From positions 4,500,272 through 4,564,271 of the forward strand of contig NC_068910.1 in the NCBI RefSeq assembly GCF_023091745.1: a DNA stretch of 64,000 bases. The letters run 5' to 3'. Source of the stretch: Budorcas taxicolor. Taxonomy: Eukaryota > Chordata > Mammalia > Artiodactyla > Bovidae. The position numbers and the translations under genes are program-made. The notes under the pieces were generated by a model that was not told the origin of the DNA, did no database searches, and saw only the letters and a list, made by a program, of their open reading frames with translations. Below, piece after piece: positions 41,401 through 44,957 of the stretch; positions within the stretch are counted from its first letter, which is position 1; every line of letters begins with the position of its first letter.

Positions 41401-43806
41401 GCCGAGCCCAGCCCCAGATGCCTGGGCCGCCTCCCATTCTTCTGCTGGGGTACCTGACCCTCCCCCTTCCCTCCAGCTCCCACTCAGGCGCTACACACAC
41501 AGTCCTGCTCGCCTCCCTCCCTTCCTGGAGCGGCAGCTCCCCACCCCAGCCACCCCGACTCCTCCTTGGACACTCACACTCTGAGCTCCAGGCCACACAG
41601 CCTGGACCCAGATCCTGCCTCTGCTCCTCCTGAGCTGTGTGATCTGCAGCAAGTTACTTAACCTCTCTGGGCCTCAGCTGCTTCATCCGTAAAACCGGGA
41701 TGGGAACAGAGCCTACCTGAGAGGACTACTGCTTGAACATAGAGTCACGCTCTTGGGATGTGCTTAGTAGGCGAAACCCCACGCCTGGTGCACGCTAAAT
41801 GCTCCGTAAAGGTGCTGTTGCCAACCGGCAGCCTCCCTGGAGCACCGATGGATTCCCAAATGCCAGGGTCCCTGTGCCGCCCACATTGGACTGCCTCCAC
41901 TCCCGCGTCACCCAGCTCAGTGACACGCGGGTCTGTTGCACACACTTGTTCCTCTCCCCACCCCCCACCAGCAGGGCCCTGGCACACACCTGCCACACCC
42001 ATGCACACATCTGCCAGCTCCCAAAGGCGGCTCTGAGGGGCCACACAGCCAGCCCTGAACACACCTTGGGGAGACACGGCACTCACTCTGTGCCCTCAGC
42101 CCACTGCTACGACCCTCACTTGCACACCCACCTCTCTTCAGAACATGTCTTTCAGATACCTCTTTAGAAGATATGCCCCTACACCTAGACACGTGCACCT
42201 GTAAGGGAGCACTCCTAGGACTGCCCAACGGGCTCACACCATATTCAGGCCAGTGCCCCCCACCTCGGCTGACACCTGTATCCTCGGTCAACACCCGGGA
42301 CTCCGCAAAAGCACCTGGGGCGCAGAGTTCACACTTGGGTCCCCATACACGCACATCTGGGTCGAGGTACGCTCACACGTGGGACCTGCTCAGCTGCACA
42401 ACCGGCCCGGTTACCCGCACGCCCTCCCGCCGGCGCCCTGGGACGGTCCCCGAGCCCCGGCGGCCTGGGCGTCCTACCTGGATGTTGCGCTTGCGCTCGC
42501 AGGCCGGCCCAGTGCCCTGCACCACGCTGTCGAGCACGGCCACCACGTCGGGTGCAGGATCCACGAAGCAGGCGGTGCGCGCGGCGCGGATCGCGGCTTG
42601 CACGTCGGCGAAGCGGAAGGCGCAGAGCGCGGCGGGAGCCGCGCGGACCCCCGGGGTCCCCTGCGGCCGCTCGAAGACCGCGAAGAGCAGCTCGCGCGTG
42701 GGGAAGACGGACACCAGGCGGCTGTAGAGGTCGCCGCGGCCCGCGCCACCCGCGCACTGCAAGCCCAGCTGGATGTAGGACTCCGTGAGCTTCTTGGCGT
42801 CGCCGCCGGCGCCGCGGGGCAGGCAGATGCGCGCCAGCAGGCTCCGCGCCTGGCTCTCCTTGTCGCCCGCGCGCGCCTCGCTGTTGAGCGCCAGGTACGC
42901 GTAGGTCTGCGCGCCGGGTCGCGGGTCGGGAGGGTGCAGGAAGGCGCGGACGAAGCCCAGCTTGTGCTGCTCCTTGGCGCCCTGCTTGATCTTGAGAATG
43001 TTGTCGTCGGAGGGGTTGAGGTCGAAGGTGAAGAGCTTGGCCAGGTCGCCGCGCGCGTCCAGGGAGCGGATGGCGATCTCGGGCGTGTTCTCGAAGCGGT
43101 GGTCCTCCAGGCTGCGGTTGCGCGGGAAGAAGGCGCTGCCGTAGCCCGTGTACGTGGCGCCCACGAGCAGGCGGCTGCCCCCGGCGCCGGCCGCCGGTGG
43201 CAGGAGCAGCCCCACGGTGGACGCGTTGGGGTGGTTGGCCGCCACGTTCAGCATGCTGGGGAACACCGTGACGGGAGCGGCGGGCGGCGCGGCGGGCGGG
43301 AAGGGCACTGCCACCGCCGAGATGTTGCCCCGCCGCCGCAGCTGGCAGAAACCCTGGTAGACGGAGCCGCACACGACCACCAGGCCCTGGCCCGGGTCCA
43401 GCTGCAGGATCTTGTTGTAGTTGTCGGTGAGGCGCCGCGGGTGCTCGCACGAGGCCTGCGGGAGCTGCGGGGCGTGACACAGCGGGCTGTCGGCCACCGG
43501 GCCCACGGCCGCCTCGGCTTCCAGGCTCAGGTTGGCGCCCGACAGCTGGTAGAGGCGGTTGACGGCCGCCAAGTACACGGTCCCCGCCGCGCCGTCCAGG
43601 GCGAAGTTGTTGGTGGGCGTGGGCGAGGGGAACCGGCGCTGGATCTCCAGGGCGCCGACCCGCGCCGCCCCCAGGAGCAGCAGCAGCCAAAGCGGCGGCG
43701 GCGGCGGCGGGCACTGCGGGGCCCGGAATGGCGGGCGCGGCGGCAGGGGGCTGGCCGCGGCGGCCCGGGCGCTAAGGGGTGCGCCGCCCGCGGCGCGACG
43801 AGCCAT
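116..43806 (-). CDS. PLXND1: Plexin-D1, 29 coding exons, 3' end beyond the window
   Basis: Single-pass receptor for class 3 semaphorins (SEMA3E binds it directly); it controls vascular patterning, axon guidance and thymocyte migration through an intracellular Ras/Rap GAP (known for the family). The 29 exons join into about 1,670 residues: signal peptide 1-52, sema domain about 50-546, PSI modules near 550-600, 690-750 and 850-890, IPT repeats about 895-1250, transmembrane helix about 1277-1298, coiled coil about 1300-1345, GAP segment 1 with the Arg pair R1490-R1491, and the first part of the Rho-binding domain from about 1565. All introns are GT-AG. All phases agree except exon 25 to exon 26, where one base is missing. 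Identity to human plexin-D1 is very high from the recalled protein, and no other plexin shares this N-terminus. The last about 255 residues (GAP segment 2 and C-terminal tail) are left of position 1. Confidence 0.97.
259..362 (-). CDS. PLXND1: PLXND1 exon 28: Rho-binding domain
   Basis: Residues 1615-1649. WFASSTQSYILRDLDDTSVV then EDGRKKLNTLAHYK. Acceptor CCCCAG, donor AAG|GTGGGC. Identical to the recalled human sequence. Confidence 0.96.
363..687 (-). other. PLXND1: PLXND1 intron 27
   Basis: 325 bp of GC-rich sequence with several long G runs (plus strand, 363-400 and 478-495); no other feature. Confidence 0.75.
688..844 (-). CDS. PLXND1: PLXND1 exon 27: Rho-binding domain
   Basis: Residues 1563-1614 plus one base. 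NLNVSFQGCGMDSLSVRAMD then TLTQVKEKILEAFCKNVPYS is the ubiquitin-like Rho-family GTPase-binding domain. Ends AEDVDL; donor TAG|GTGGGC. Confidence 0.96.
960..1105 (-). CDS. PLXND1: PLXND1 exon 26: GAP/RBD junction, with frame anomalies
   Basis: Residues 1514-1562 expected. Encodes TVGEPFFLLLCAIKQQINKG and RYTLNEEWLLRENIEAKPR. The first AG acceptor makes a 146-base exon where 147 are needed, so normal splicing shifts the frame and meets a TGA after about 21 codons. An AG two bases further (right end 1103) gives 144 bases, in frame but without the conserved Glu of ETVGEP. Inside the exon the plexin motif IDAITG reads LTPITG because of a one-base loss and a one-base gain (1032-1044). Sequence errors are the simplest explanation; a damaged allele is the alternative. 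Confidence 0.9.
1340..1455 (-). repeat. MIR in intron 25
   Basis: ggctcagagagggcaagcaa then gctcaaggtcacccagcagg is the MIR core read in antisense. The rest of the 578-bp intron 25 (1106-1683) shows nothing else. Confidence 0.75.
1684..1882 (-). CDS. PLXND1: PLXND1 exon 25: GAP catalytic arginines
   Basis: Residues 1447-1513. CSLASLLTIALHGKLEYY, then LMLRRTESVVEKMLTNWM, whose RR pair (about 1490-1491) corresponds to the plexin arginine fingers needed for Ras/Rap GAP activity. The exon ends CTG CGG|GTGAGG, phase 0. The next exon lacks the base needed to stay in frame. Confidence 0.96.
1883..2239 (-). other. PLXND1: PLXND1 intron 24
   Basis: 357 bp; nothing recognised beyond splice signals. 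Confidence 0.75.
2240..2370 (-). CDS. PLXND1: PLXND1 exon 24: GAP segment 1
   Basis: Residues 1404-1446 plus two bases of Arg1447. IPESCRPNMEEGISLFSSLL then HFLIVFVHALEQQKDFAVRD. Identical to the recalled human protein here. Confidence 0.97.
2371..2867 (-). other. PLXND1: PLXND1 intron 23
   Basis: 497 bp. Two similar stretches (about 2440-2500 and 2690-2760, both with gggatggagagctcactacc-like text) suggest an old unidentified repeat. TG dinucleotide repeat at 2829-2847. Confidence 0.7.
2868..2972 (-). CDS. PLXND1: PLXND1 exon 23: GAP segment 1
   Basis: Residues 1369-1403, 35 codons. CSSLYEERYVLPSQTLNSQG then THPLLGEWK. A 19-base TG repeat (2829-2847) lies about 20 bases inside the following intron, close to the donor. 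Confidence 0.96.
2973..3666 (-). other. PLXND1: PLXND1 intron 22
   Basis: 694 bp of purine-rich (plus strand) unique sequence; no repeat family or coding signal recognised. Confidence 0.75.
3667..3779 (-). CDS. PLXND1: PLXND1 exon 22: start of GAP segment 1
   Basis: Residues 1331-1368. FAELQTDMTDLTKELNRSQG then IPFLEYKHFVTRTFFPK, a stretch conserved across plexins at the entry to the GAP fold. Acceptor CACCAG. Confidence 0.97.
3835..4319 (-). repeat. PLXND1: VNTR filling intron 21, unit copies the exon 21 splice donor
   Basis: Twelve tandem units plus a partial one (at about 3995) and the genuine junction, 34-38 bp each. The plus-strand unit is cgcgtggccgccccgctacc followed by ttcacggatctcctccc. 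On the coding strand this is GGGAGGAGATCCGTGAAG|GTAGCG, that is the last 18 bases of exon 21 (REEIRK) with its donor and 19 bases of intron. Copies have GTGAAG where the exon has GTAAAG. Variants lack three bases (34 bp) or read catgatct. The array leaves only about 55 bp before exon 22 for branch point and polypyrimidine tract. Confidence 0.92.
4304..4411 (-). CDS. PLXND1: PLXND1 exon 21: stop-transfer and juxtamembrane coiled coil
   Basis: Residues 1295-1330 plus one base of Gly1331. LFVFCTKSRR ends the membrane helix with a basic stop-transfer; AERYWQKTLLQMEEMESQIR has the heptad pattern of the plexin juxtamembrane coiled coil. Ends EEIRK with donor AAAG|GTAGCG. The last 18 bases and the donor are the seed of the minisatellite that fills the next intron. 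Confidence 0.96.
4553..5492 (+). mobile_element. L1 LINE 3' end, interrupted by a SINE
   Basis: gacatttctccaaagaagac and cacctcacactggtcagaat mark the end of L1 ORF2; after the SINE it resumes at taccatatgacccagcaatt and runs through the artiodactyl L1 3' UTR to taactctaataaaattaa. About 150 bases of the L1 consensus are missing at the SINE position, so the insertion went with, or was followed by, a deletion. Confidence 0.88.
4741..4949 (-). mobile_element. Bov-A2 SINE inside the L1
   Basis: Reads gctgctgctgctaaggtgct then ttcagtcgtgtccaactctg, the reverse of the Bov-A2 tail. Two monomer-like cgtgtcc-actct blocks (4766, 4876) are separated by gaaagtaaaagtgaagtcac, the dimer linker. Confidence 0.88.
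5655..6260 (-). mobile_element. Old L1 fragment, antisense
   Basis: Diverged stretch with gaggatggacattttgggca, gttgccactgtgaa and cccaccagcagtgtacgagg, the antisense of an L1 ORF2 3' region. Inverted relative to the L1 next to it. Confidence 0.65.
6531..6645 (-). CDS. PLXND1: PLXND1 exon 20: transmembrane helix
   Basis: Residues 1257-1294 plus one base of Ala1295. IQVGNFNQTIATLQLGGSET, then the hydrophobic AIIVSIVICSVLLLLSVV. The helix is completed by ALFVFC in exon 21. Confidence 0.97.
6646..7421 (-). other. PLXND1: PLXND1 intron 19
   Basis: 776 bp. A MIR occupies about 6690-6880; a second weak MIR-like stretch near 7190-7370 ends in tttcctcatctgcccagtgggg. No coding signal. Confidence 0.75.
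6690..6880 (+). repeat. MIR in intron 19
   Basis: gagcaactcacctaacctct then ctgagcctcgg, followed by gagggctacaagagatgaca and gggcctggcac, the MIR core and 3' part in order. Confidence 0.75.
7422..7571 (-). CDS. PLXND1: PLXND1 exon 19: last ectodomain IPT
   Basis: Residues 1207-1256, 50 codons. KEQDGLGLESHEYRVKIGQV then IHCSVNESLG and QLPIT, with an NES sequon. Donor ACA|GTGAGT. Confidence 0.96.
7619..7980 (-). repeat. PLXND1: Minisatellite filling intron 18, contains copies of the exon 18 donor
   Basis: Degenerate tandem units of about 35-60 bp beginning gatctgctcacg on the plus strand and continuing with C-rich ccccgccccgcgcct. The 8-base donor GTGGGTGC (minus strand) of exon 18 at 7980-7973 recurs at 7848-7841 and 7738-7731, each time next to a copy of the preceding exon bases (ATCCAC or ATTCAC). 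The array therefore includes the exon-intron junction as part of its unit. The minus-strand frame of exon 18 stays open through it to about 7810. Confidence 0.85.
7981..8244 (-). CDS. PLXND1: PLXND1 exon 18: membrane-proximal IPT region
   Basis: Residues 1119-1206, 88 codons, phase 0. LCKVLNSTLITCPSPGALSN then KREKWIKHHPGEPLTLVIH. Two NST/NAS sequons. The donor is CAC|GTGGGT. Translation can continue open into intron 18 for about 57 codons, and a copy of this donor lies 132 bp further on. Confidence 0.96.
8410..8500 (-). CDS. PLXND1: PLXND1 exon 17: IPT 3
   Basis: Residues 1088-1118. GGRTITVAGERFHMVQKVSM then AVHHIGREPT. Short introns lie on both sides (88 and 165 bp). Confidence 0.96.
8589..8756 (-). 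CDS. PLXND1: PLXND1 exon 16: end of IPT 2, start of IPT 3
   Basis: Residues 1032-1087 with split codons at both ends. SDASIACTVPGGTLPAVVP and CVRFEQRGCVHG, then NPVITAISPHRSHV, the start of the third IPT domain. Confidence 0.96.
8757..9462 (-). other. PLXND1: PLXND1 intron 15
   Basis: 706 bp. Pyrimidine-rich 8800-9060, then a weak MIR-like stretch around 9120-9400 (gtacacagtaagtgcataat). Nothing coding. Confidence 0.7.
9463..9602 (-). CDS. PLXND1: PLXND1 exon 15: second IPT domain
   Basis: Residues 986-1031 plus two bases. LPLVHSLEPAMGPKAGGTRI shows the IPT signature again; then LHVGSELQVLVNNTEPC with an NNT sequon. Confidence 0.96.
9686..9785 (-). CDS. PLXND1: PLXND1 exon 14: end of IPT domain
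   Basis: Residues 952-985. IVCATGPAPEAFSDVVTVN then SKEGRSQERFSYV, closing the IPT fold. Donor GTG|GTAAGG; the following intron is only 83 bp. Confidence 0.96.
9786..10862 (-). other. PLXND1: PLXND1 intron 13
   Basis: 1.08 kb. A Bov-tA SINE fills 10128-10341; flanks look unique. Confidence 0.82.
10128..10341 (-). mobile_element. Bov-tA SINE in intron 13
   Basis: Reverse orientation: starts tcgctaagtcatatctgact and ends at the tRNA-Glu-derived head accgctgcgccaccagggaa gccc. Confidence 0.9.
10863..11014 (-). CDS. PLXND1: PLXND1 exon 13: IPT domain
   Basis: Residues 902-951 plus two bases. IEPLSGPLDGGTQLTIRGRN is the classic IPT start (P-x-x-G-P-x-x-G-G-T-x-x-T-I-x-G). Ends DRYTVSE; donor GA|GTGAGT. 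Confidence 0.96.
11015..11771 (-). other. PLXND1: PLXND1 intron 12
   Basis: 757 bp. No clear repeat apart from short TG-rich runs near 11690-11730; no coding signal. Confidence 0.75.
11772..11926 (-). CDS. PLXND1: PLXND1 exon 12: third PSI module, start of next IPT
   Basis: Residues 850-901. VYNCAVGSPDCSQCLGRED then HLCVWSDGCRPRG is the third PSI module; CPAPEIRA opens an IPT domain. The second residue of the exon is Glu where human has Met. Confidence 0.96.
11927..12862 (-). other. PLXND1: PLXND1 intron 11
   Basis: 936 bp with one MIR (12080-12225). The long open frame through this intron on the minus strand is only exon 11 read past its donor. Confidence 0.8.
12080..12225 (-). repeat. MIR in intron 11
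   Basis: gacgaggctcagagaggcag then gacttgcccgaggtcacaca gcc, a good match to the MIR core in antisense. Confidence 0.8.
12863..12956 (-). CDS. PLXND1: PLXND1 exon 11: IPT segment
   Basis: Residues 819-849 plus one base of Val850. LHTTQKSQVFPLSLQLKG followed by RPSRFLDSPDPMT. Acceptor TTGCAG, donor CAG|GTGGGA. Confidence 0.96.
13170..13259 (-). CDS. PLXND1: PLXND1 exon 10: IPT strand segment
   Basis: Residues 789-818, 30 codons. GAALECSFGLEETFEAVWVN then ESAVRCKQVV, with an NES sequon. Donor GTG|GTGAGC was chosen because human has two valines before LHTT. Confidence 0.95.
14050..14275 (+). repeat. MIR in intron 9
   Basis: Nearly full length: ctcctagctgtgtgactctg at the 5' half and gaaatgctcaataaatgctt at the 3' end. 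Confidence 0.8.
15698..15855 (+). mobile_element. CHR-2-like tRNA-Glu SINE in intron 9
   Basis: gggacttcccaggtggacta gtggctaagactctgag head, then gtcagggaactagatcccac, ending in aaccaaataaataca. Lies about 40 bp from the exon 9 donor. Confidence 0.8.
15894..15998 (-). CDS. PLXND1: PLXND1 exon 9: linker after PSI 2
   Basis: Residues 754-788, 35 codons, phase 0. SPQECPQILPSPLAPMPTGG then HLASAAFFQ. This is one of the least conserved exons compared with human, as expected for an inter-domain linker. Confidence 0.95.
16125..16270 (-). repeat. MIR in intron 8
   Basis: ccccatttcacagacgagac tgaggcacggtaagaggcagt and the preceding acaccatctcacctgatcct. Confidence 0.72.
16562..16740 (-). mobile_element. 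BovB (RTE) LINE 3' fragment in intron 8
   Basis: cagttgttcagtcactcggt cgtgtctgactctctgcgacc is the reverse of the BovB 3' end; it continues through ccctgtccctcactacctcc to atctttcccggg. Diverged and truncated. Confidence 0.8.
16885..17125 (-). repeat. MIR in intron 8, near full length
   Basis: Opens with atgcttcatttattatcatt, has caagcaccctgtgctgtatt aattcaccaaaccctcct in the middle and cactgaggcacagagaaaca at the core. Confidence 0.75.
19150..19255 (-). repeat. MIR in intron 8
   Basis: ccctttcacagacgggaaga then gcctgcccagggtcacacag. Confidence 0.75.
20309..20415 (+). mobile_element. Bov-tA SINE in intron 8
   Basis: ggggcttccctggtggctca head with intact tRNA-derived B-box region gggttcaatccccgggttgg; 3' truncated. 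Lies about 155 bp from exon 8, on the 5' side of the exon's acceptor. Confidence 0.88.
20572..20674 (-). CDS. PLXND1: PLXND1 exon 8: second PSI module
   Basis: Residues 719-753. Cysteine-rich CTSCLSAQWPCFWCAQQHAC and an NQS sequon fit a PSI module. Acceptor TTTCAG, donor ACG|GTAAGC. Confidence 0.96.
20675..21094 (-). other. PLXND1: PLXND1 intron 7
   Basis: 420 bp of unique sequence with no repeat or coding signal that I recognise. Confidence 0.75.
21095..21203 (-). CDS. PLXND1: PLXND1 exon 7: IPT segment leading into PSI 2
   Basis: Residues 683-718 with split codons at both ends. HVTVEMSVRVQGQSIVRASF is followed by TIYDCGRVGQVYPHT, where the second PSI module opens. Human has NGRNIVKANF in the same place, so this stretch is only moderately conserved. 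Confidence 0.95.
21360..21537 (-). CDS. PLXND1: PLXND1 exon 6: IPT-like segment after PSI 1
   Basis: Residues 624-682 plus one base. Starts GMILQISGSLPGLSG and ends DQFPPFPPHQ. Includes MACDYG and AYCNLLPRD, which hold conserved cysteines. Donor AAG|GTAGGC. Confidence 0.96.
21538..22747 (-). other. PLXND1: PLXND1 intron 5
   Basis: 1.2 kb. Contains a MIR at about 22478-22610, and near 22090-22180 a short stretch resembling a MIR/L2 3' end followed by a GATG-type simple repeat. No coding signal. Confidence 0.8.
22478..22610 (+). repeat. MIR in intron 5
   Basis: gaacaagtcactttaccgct ctgtgtctcagtttccccat ctg, a strong core match. Confidence 0.8.
22748..22877 (-). CDS. PLXND1: PLXND1 exon 5: rest of first PSI module and linker
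   Basis: Completes Arg580 and runs to Pro623. CTLRQDCANSSQPHFW carries the remaining PSI cysteines and an NSS sequon; ends EINVHQEYP. The 84-bp intron separating it from exon 4 is among the shortest here. Confidence 0.96.
22962..23062 (-). CDS. PLXND1: PLXND1 exon 4: first PSI module, N-terminal part
   Basis: Residues 547-579 plus two bases of Arg580. MARVKVAAC, then the PSI signature C-GDCVGAADAYCGWC. Ends in the split codon CG|G; donor GTGAGG. Confidence 0.96.
23310..23441 (-). CDS. PLXND1: PLXND1 exon 3: last sema blade
   Basis: Residues 503-546, 44 codons, phase 0. Starts INLNESMQVVSRKVV and ends YLYLMTSHQ, the closing strand of the propeller. The acceptor follows a run of seven C on the sense strand; donor CAG|GTATGG. 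Confidence 0.96.
23715..23860 (+). repeat. MIR in intron 2
   Basis: acctgggtttgaattctggc then gagtcacttcccctctctga gctca. Confidence 0.75.
23965..24050 (-). repeat. MIR in intron 2
   Basis: tcacagatgaggaaactgag gcccagagga, inverted relative to the MIR 110 bp to its left. Confidence 0.7.
24845..25245 (+). repeat. MIR split by a Bov-tA
   Basis: MIR 5' half ends in ttcctgctgtgtg near 24886 and the 3' half resumes with gctatgtgactttgggacac at about 25079, then ctcagtgtcctcatctgtga and cctaataactg. Confidence 0.78.
24888..25072 (+). mobile_element. Bov-tA SINE inserted in a MIR
   Basis: Complete head-to-tail copy: ggcttccctgatggctcagc, ggattcgatccctgggttgg, ctccagtattctggcctgga, agagtcagacatgacagtga. 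Flanking gctgtgtg / gctatgtg is a plausible diverged target-site duplication. Confidence 0.92.
25915..26030 (-). repeat. MIR in intron 2
   Basis: ggtcaaacagcctgccaagt ggcagagcccagagacttga acaca; ends about 130 bp before exon 2. Confidence 0.72.
26159..26335 (-). CDS. PLXND1: PLXND1 exon 2: end of sema domain
   Basis: Residues 444-502, 59 codons, phase 0 at both ends. Starts LQPEQLDCGAAHLQHP and ends FLGTVSGRLLK. Carries the GNYTVVFLGT beta-blade strand typical of a sema propeller and an NYT glycosylation sequon. Acceptor TTGCAG, donor AAG|GTACGG. Confidence 0.96.
27265..27345 (-). repeat. MIR in intron 1
   Basis: tcccatgtcacagatggggt aactgaggctcagcagggac then ctccaggtcac. Confidence 0.72.
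27693..27965 (+). mobile_element. tRNA-Glu SINE, CHR-2-like, in intron 1
   Basis: gggacttcctgggtaagtcc agtggttgagaatttgcctg head; long body with ctgagctctgcaacaagaga agccacc and gtgaaggcccagcacagcc, as in the longer artiodactyl members. Confidence 0.75.
30970..31172 (-). mobile_element. Bov-tA SINE in intron 1
   Basis: ggcttcagtcgtgtccgact through ggctcctctgtccatgggat to cattggcaggcgggttcttt acca. Confidence 0.9.
31264..31500 (+). mobile_element. tRNA-Glu SINE, CHR-2-like (first of a tandem pair)
   Basis: gggacatccttgggggtcca head, gcaggttcgatccctggtca B-box, and a long tail with actgcaactactgagtctaa. Followed by an A/T-rich run and then a second SINE of the same orientation. Confidence 0.75.
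31530..31655 (+). mobile_element. CHR-2-like SINE (second of the pair)
   Basis: gggaccttcctggtggtcca gtggttaagactctgagctc and gtcagggaactaagatccca. Short form without the long body of its neighbour. Confidence 0.82.
31990..32432 (+). repeat. Compound CA microsatellite, about 440 bp
   Basis: Almost entirely (CA)n broken by cacacagacacacaccacac-type interruptions that themselves recur, giving a higher-order period of roughly 10-20 bp. Accounts for the Cys/Val- and His/Thr-only open frames on both strands. Confidence 0.95.
34345..34485 (-). repeat. MIR in intron 1
   Basis: gctgaggtacagagaggtca agtgacttgccctgggtcac acag, one of the best-preserved cores in the window. Confidence 0.82.
36030..36200 (+). 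repeat. MIR in intron 1
   Basis: gcggactctgaagcccaata then tgtgacctcaggcaagtcac tttccctctctgggcctctg. Confidence 0.82.
36555..36670 (-). repeat. MIR in intron 1
   Basis: cactttacagatggggaagt acaggctggg then gtgactagctggaggccaca. Confidence 0.7.
37215..37335 (+). repeat. MIR in intron 1
   Basis: gtgtaagaccctgggcctca gttttcccatctgtaaagtg gggataac. Confidence 0.75.
37745..37835 (-). repeat. MIR in intron 1
   Basis: aggtaaatgacttaccccag gtcacacagc. Confidence 0.72.
39285..39425 (-). repeat. MIR in intron 1
   Basis: gtgcccagcacgctgctaga ggcctcacctgtggtaatcc then ctacagacggggaaactgag. Confidence 0.75.
39945..40285 (-). repeat. MIR interrupted by BovB
   Basis: MIR antisense parts tgtgtgctggatactgaaaa and, after the insertion, ctttacagaggaggcaacta agcctcagagagagaagcc then gtcacacagctgggaagc. 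Confidence 0.78.
40011..40171 (+). mobile_element. BovB 3' end with target-site duplication
   Basis: acggcatcactgactcaatg gacatgagtttaagcaagct then gtccatggggtcgcagagag tc and an ACTGA-type tail. The 9-bp direct repeat aatccttag flanks it (40002-40010 and 40172-40180), so this 5'-truncated copy is a discrete retrotransposition. Confidence 0.9.
41590..41815 (+). repeat. MIR in intron 1
   Basis: gagctgtgtgatctgcagca agttacttaacctctctggg cctcag, with tgcttagtaggcg and atgctccgtaaaggtgctgt at the 3' end. Confidence 0.8.
42478..43806 (-). CDS. PLXND1: PLXND1 exon 1: signal peptide and most of the sema domain
   Basis: Residues 1-443, exactly 443 codons, phase 0. The start is the ATG at 43806-43804, which gives MARRAAGGAPLSARAAAAS, nearly the human N-terminus. 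The frame stays open for about 140 codons upstream, but that extension has no plexin-like sequence. Kozak context is modest (C at -3, G at +4). The signal peptide has a Pro run then LWLLLLLGAARVGA, with likely cleavage before LEIQRRF. Sema-domain landmarks include TVYLAAVNRLYQLSG, VVCGSVYQGFCQLRRRG and GRGDLYSRLVSVFP. N-glycosylation sequons include NLS, NIS, NAS and NRS. The donor is CAG|GTAGGA. The large first exon carrying most of the sema domain is typical of plexins. Confidence 0.97.
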
Positions 43807-43843
43807 CCGGGCGTGCGCGGGCTGCGCGGCACGGCGAGTGCAT
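43772..43843 (-). other. Upstream ORF overlapping the PLXND1 start codon
   Basis: An ATG at 43843 opens a 23-codon frame (MHSPCRAARA...) in the +1 frame relative to PLXND1. It ends at 43772, past the main ATG. Its context is weak (C at -3). If transcription starts upstream of 43843, ribosomes must leak past it or reinitiate. Functional only if it lies in the mRNA, which is not shown. Confidence 0.4.
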
Positions 43844-44240
43844 GGGGCGCGGCGCGGCCGGGAGCCGGGAGCCCGGAGGCGGCAGGAGGCGGGGGGCGGG
43901 CCCGGGCCGCGAGGCGCGCTTCCTGCCCGCGCCAGCCAGCCAGCCGCCCCCGGCCCCGGCGCCCCGGCCCGGCTCCGTCGCTCCGCGCAACTCGGGGGCG
44001 GGGCGGGGGCGGCTCCGCCGCGGACACGCCCTCGGGCCCCGCCCCCGCCGCGCCCCGCCCGGCCGCGCCCCGCCTCCCGGGCCCCCTCGCGGCCGCGGGC
44101 CCCGCTCCCGCACGCACCCCGGGTCCCCCCGCCCCTGGCGGCCAGGGGCCTCGCCCCCCCCCGGGTCCCGCTCGGCTGTCGGTGGGTCGGCTGCCCGGCG
44201 CCCTGCACGACCCTCTCGCGCGGCACTCGGAGCTGCCCCC

Positions 44241-44957
44241 GCCTCCGTCGCTGGCTGCTTGAGTTCCTTCTCCCTCTTGGCTGCCTTGGCCTGTCTCTTG
44301 TGCCTTATTTTTCCTTCCTCTTTTCTCCCATCTTTCTCTGTGTCTGTCTTTCTCGCTGAATGTCTCTCGGCGTCTCCCCGTCTCTGCGTGGCCCGCCCCT
44401 CACCCCAGCTCCGTGCATGCCGTCTCTCCTTTTCCTGGTCTCTGCTTCACCCACCCTCCCCTGCTCTGGCCTGGTGGCTCCCTCTGAGCCCGCCCCCTCG
44501 GGCCCTCTGTCTCCCTGGAGCCCTCTGTCCCGTCTCGTCCACCTCTGTCCACCCTCCTCATCCCCGTCCTCCTGGTCTCTCCCCACCTCACTCCAGTCTT
44601 TTTCACAGGATATACTGTCCAGGCCTCAGACCCCAGAGCCTGGGCACCCCCAGGTCAGCTGGGCAGGGGCACCACCCCCTCAGATTCCATGATCTTGAGC
44701 CTGGAAGGGGCCTTGACCAGTGGCAGGGGCCTGGACTCAAGGGTCAGCACACAGATCAGGGGAAAGCGGAGAGGAACTATTTCAGGGCCGTGCAGAGCCC
44801 GGGGCACCCAGAGTGGGGCCTTGGTCCTGGTTGGGGGTGGGGGGGGCGGTGTGATGGCCCCAGGAGGCCCACAGGGTGGAAGCTGCCCTTCCACGCACTT
44901 TATTCAGAACTCTAGGAGGATCTAAAATCCCCCCAAATTTAGGGGAAGATCAGCCAC
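44241..44957. other. Upstream flank, pyrimidine-rich tract, no gene
   Basis: 44265-44600 is a C/T-rich low-complexity tract (tctc, ctct and ccacc runs), purine-rich on the PLXND1 sense strand. 44600-44957 is unique. No coding signal. Confidence 0.75.

Larger units (their letters stand above)
26336..42477 (-). other. PLXND1: PLXND1 intron 1
   Basis: 16.1 kb, the largest intron. Contains a CHR-2-like SINE, a Bov-tA, a pair of tRNA-Glu SINE copies, a long CA repeat, a BovB fragment and many MIRs, listed separately. I found no coding sequence. Repeat-poor, AT-richer islands near 29110-29260 and 34770-34900 could be regulatory. Confidence 0.9.
42420..44240 (-). promoter_or_regulatory. PLXND1: CpG island promoter region of PLXND1
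   Basis: Very high GC with unsuppressed CpG runs from within exon 1 to about 44240. Clustered GC boxes lie at 43994-44010 and 44050-44075, and I see no TATA box between 43807 and 44250. This is a typical dispersed CpG-island promoter; the exact transcription start cannot be set from sequence. Beyond 44240 the sequence changes abruptly to pyrimidine-rich, CpG-poor DNA. Confidence 0.8.

Noticed and set aside
43807..44226. 140-codon N-terminal extension of PLXND1
   Set aside because: Open only because of GC richness. The human start corresponds to 43806 and the signal peptide would be buried by the extension.
42253..44262. 669-codon open frame on the plus strand over PLXND1 exon 1
   Set aside because: It is the antisense of a GC-rich coding exon and CpG island; composition is Arg/Ala/Gly/Pro, with no domain and no independent start evidence.
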